Shown piece after piece: positions 5,591 to 6,305 of a DNA stretch of 6,305 nucleotides. This DNA comes from Ignavibacteriaceae bacterium. Its GTDB lineage: Bacteria; Bacteroidota; Ignavibacteria; Ignavibacteriales; Ignavibacteriaceae. Under the pieces are notes generated by a model. It was not told the origin of the DNA. It saw only the letters and a list, made by a program, of their open reading frames with translations, and did not search any database. Location: contig JARLHB010000180.1 in the NCBI GenBank assembly GCA_031292465.1, forward strand, positions 1-6,305, read 5' to 3'. Each line of letters opens with the position of its first letter. The stretch's first letter is position 1. A program made the translations under genes and the position numbers.

Positions 5591-6305
5591 ATGCAAAATA
5601 AAATATCAGGATATGTTTTTAACAATAATAAAAACATAATGGAAAAAGTATTGTCTTTCCTGAGCAAAATATTATTGTTGACATTATTACTAATGCCAAC
5701 TATTAGCATGGCGGGGGCAGCTAAAGCCGCAATGGATGGCTCATTTATTCAGGAGTGGCTTTGCGCCAGGTGGTCTGATGCAAGGTGGCAGCAGGAATTT
5801 ACTATGATGAAAAATGCCGGGATGCATTATCTTATAATCGGGCCGGTGGCAGAATGGCAGGCAGATAACACAATAATAACTCTGTACCCTTCAACTATTC
5901 CCAATACTGTATTGTACAGCCCGCTTAACGGTGACGATATGGTTGACAGGTGCCTGAAAAATGCTGAAGCCGCCGGCATTAAAGTATTCATCGGAATAGC
6001 GATGAACCAGAATTGGTGGAAAGCTCATGGAGCGGATACGACATGGTTCTACAACCAGATGGAATCCGACAATAATGTCTGCGATGAATTATGGAGCCAT
6101 TATAAGAGTAAGTACCCCGATGCATTTTACGGCTGGTACTGGGCTTATGAAATTGATAATATAAGCTTTGCAACTGAAGCAAAGCAGAAGGAGTTGTATA
6201 CCGGGATGAACATACAGCTTGATCATTTAACTTCTACCGGTGAAAAGCTGCCGTTTATGTGGTGCCCGTTTATGAATTCGGATTTAGGAACTGCAGACGC
6301 ATACA
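5591..6305 (+). CDS. DUF4434 glycoside-hydrolase-like protein, array copy 3, 5' fragment
   Basis: The first 238 residues are visible and the frame is still open at the window edge. A 16-residue polar leader (MQNKISGYVF...) precedes a signal-peptide core (~21-41, SMA end). A DUF4434-type barrel follows from ~46 with DGSFIQEWLC, SDARWQQEF, FYGWYWAYEIDN and PFMWCPFMNS. The candidate catalytic Glu187 matches Glu171 of copy 1 and Glu176 of copy 2; the second Glu lies beyond the edge. The 139-157 loop has NQNWWKAHGADTTWFYNQM, so this copy is closer to copy 2 than to copy 1 there. It starts 42 bases after copy 2 and has the strongest ribosome site of the array. If it follows its neighbours, FN3, beta-sandwich and T9SS domains lie to the right; that is expectation, not observation. 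Confidence 0.9.
   Translation, partial: MQNKISGYVFNNNKNIMEKVLSFLSKILLLTLLLMPTISMAGAAKAAMDGSFIQEWLCARWSDARWQQEFTMMKNAGMHYLIIGPVAEWQADNTIITLYPSTIPNTVLYSPLNGDDMVDRCLKNAEAAGIKVFIGIAMNQNWWKAHGADTTWFYNQMESDNNVCDELWSHYKSKYPDAFYGWYWAYEIDNISFATEAKQKELYTGMNIQLDHLTSTGEKLPFMWCPFMNSDLGTADAY

Larger units (their letters stand above)
1257..6305 (+). repeat. Tandem gene array of about 2.2 kb units, at least three copies
   Basis: Three head-to-tail copies of one gene family. The conserved block beginning GATGCAAG (DARWQQEF in protein) starts at 1395, 3581 and 5777, spacings of 2186 and 2196 bases. Copies 1 and 2 align over the whole protein with almost no gaps (a net two-residue difference, in the FN3 domain). 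Longer identical DNA runs include one of about 25 bases at the DARWQQEF block and another at the WTFDDEYE block near the end of the beta-sandwich. The array runs off the right edge, so the copy number is a minimum. There are no terminal repeats or transposase, which points to duplication of a gene rather than an insertion element. Confidence 0.9.

Noticed and set aside
1257..6305. Repeat array as a mobile element or a CRISPR-like structure
   Set aside because: Units are 2.2 kb protein-coding genes with diverged copies, no terminal inverted repeats, no transposase, and no short identical repeats with unique spacers.

Overview
The window looks like a piece of an AT-rich genome from the Bacteroidota/Ignavibacteriota/Chlorobiota group. 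The main clue is that all three protein C-termini visible here end in a type IX secretion system (T9SS) type A sorting domain with the N/A-YPNPFNP motif. The exact YPNPFNPST form, followed by an Ig-like fold ending in KKM-[IL]-L-[LM]-K, is typical of Ignavibacteria-like lineages. All real genes are on the + strand. I cannot name a species.

Layout: (1) Positions 1-552 are the 3' end of a secreted protein whose body lies to the left of the window. (2) Positions 553-1256 are a gene-free spacer of about 700 bases. It holds a strong hairpin 50 bases after the first stop codon, a second hairpin with a GAAA tetraloop and a U-tract (the best intrinsic terminator here), a perfect 11-base inverted repeat, and two small hairpins in the leader of the next gene. 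(3) Positions 1257-6305 are a head-to-tail array of at least three paralogous genes, repeating about every 2.2 kb and running off the right edge. The two complete copies (699 and 706 residues) share one architecture: signal peptide, DUF4434-type TIM-barrel (glycoside-hydrolase-like), fibronectin type III domain, discoidin/F5-8C-like beta-sandwich, and T9SS sorting domain. The third copy is cut inside its barrel.

How they may work together: gaps of 71 and 42 bases with no terminator suggest one transcript. The products should cross the inner membrane by Sec and the outer membrane by T9SS, and end on the cell surface or outside. The likely job is action on an extracellular glycan, with the FN3 and beta-sandwich acting as spacer and binding modules. 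The substrate is unknown. The copies keep the barrel core and a candidate Glu/Glu catalytic pair but differ in two loop regions, which suggests duplication followed by substrate diversification. I see no CRISPR, tRNA, rRNA, transposase or phage signal.
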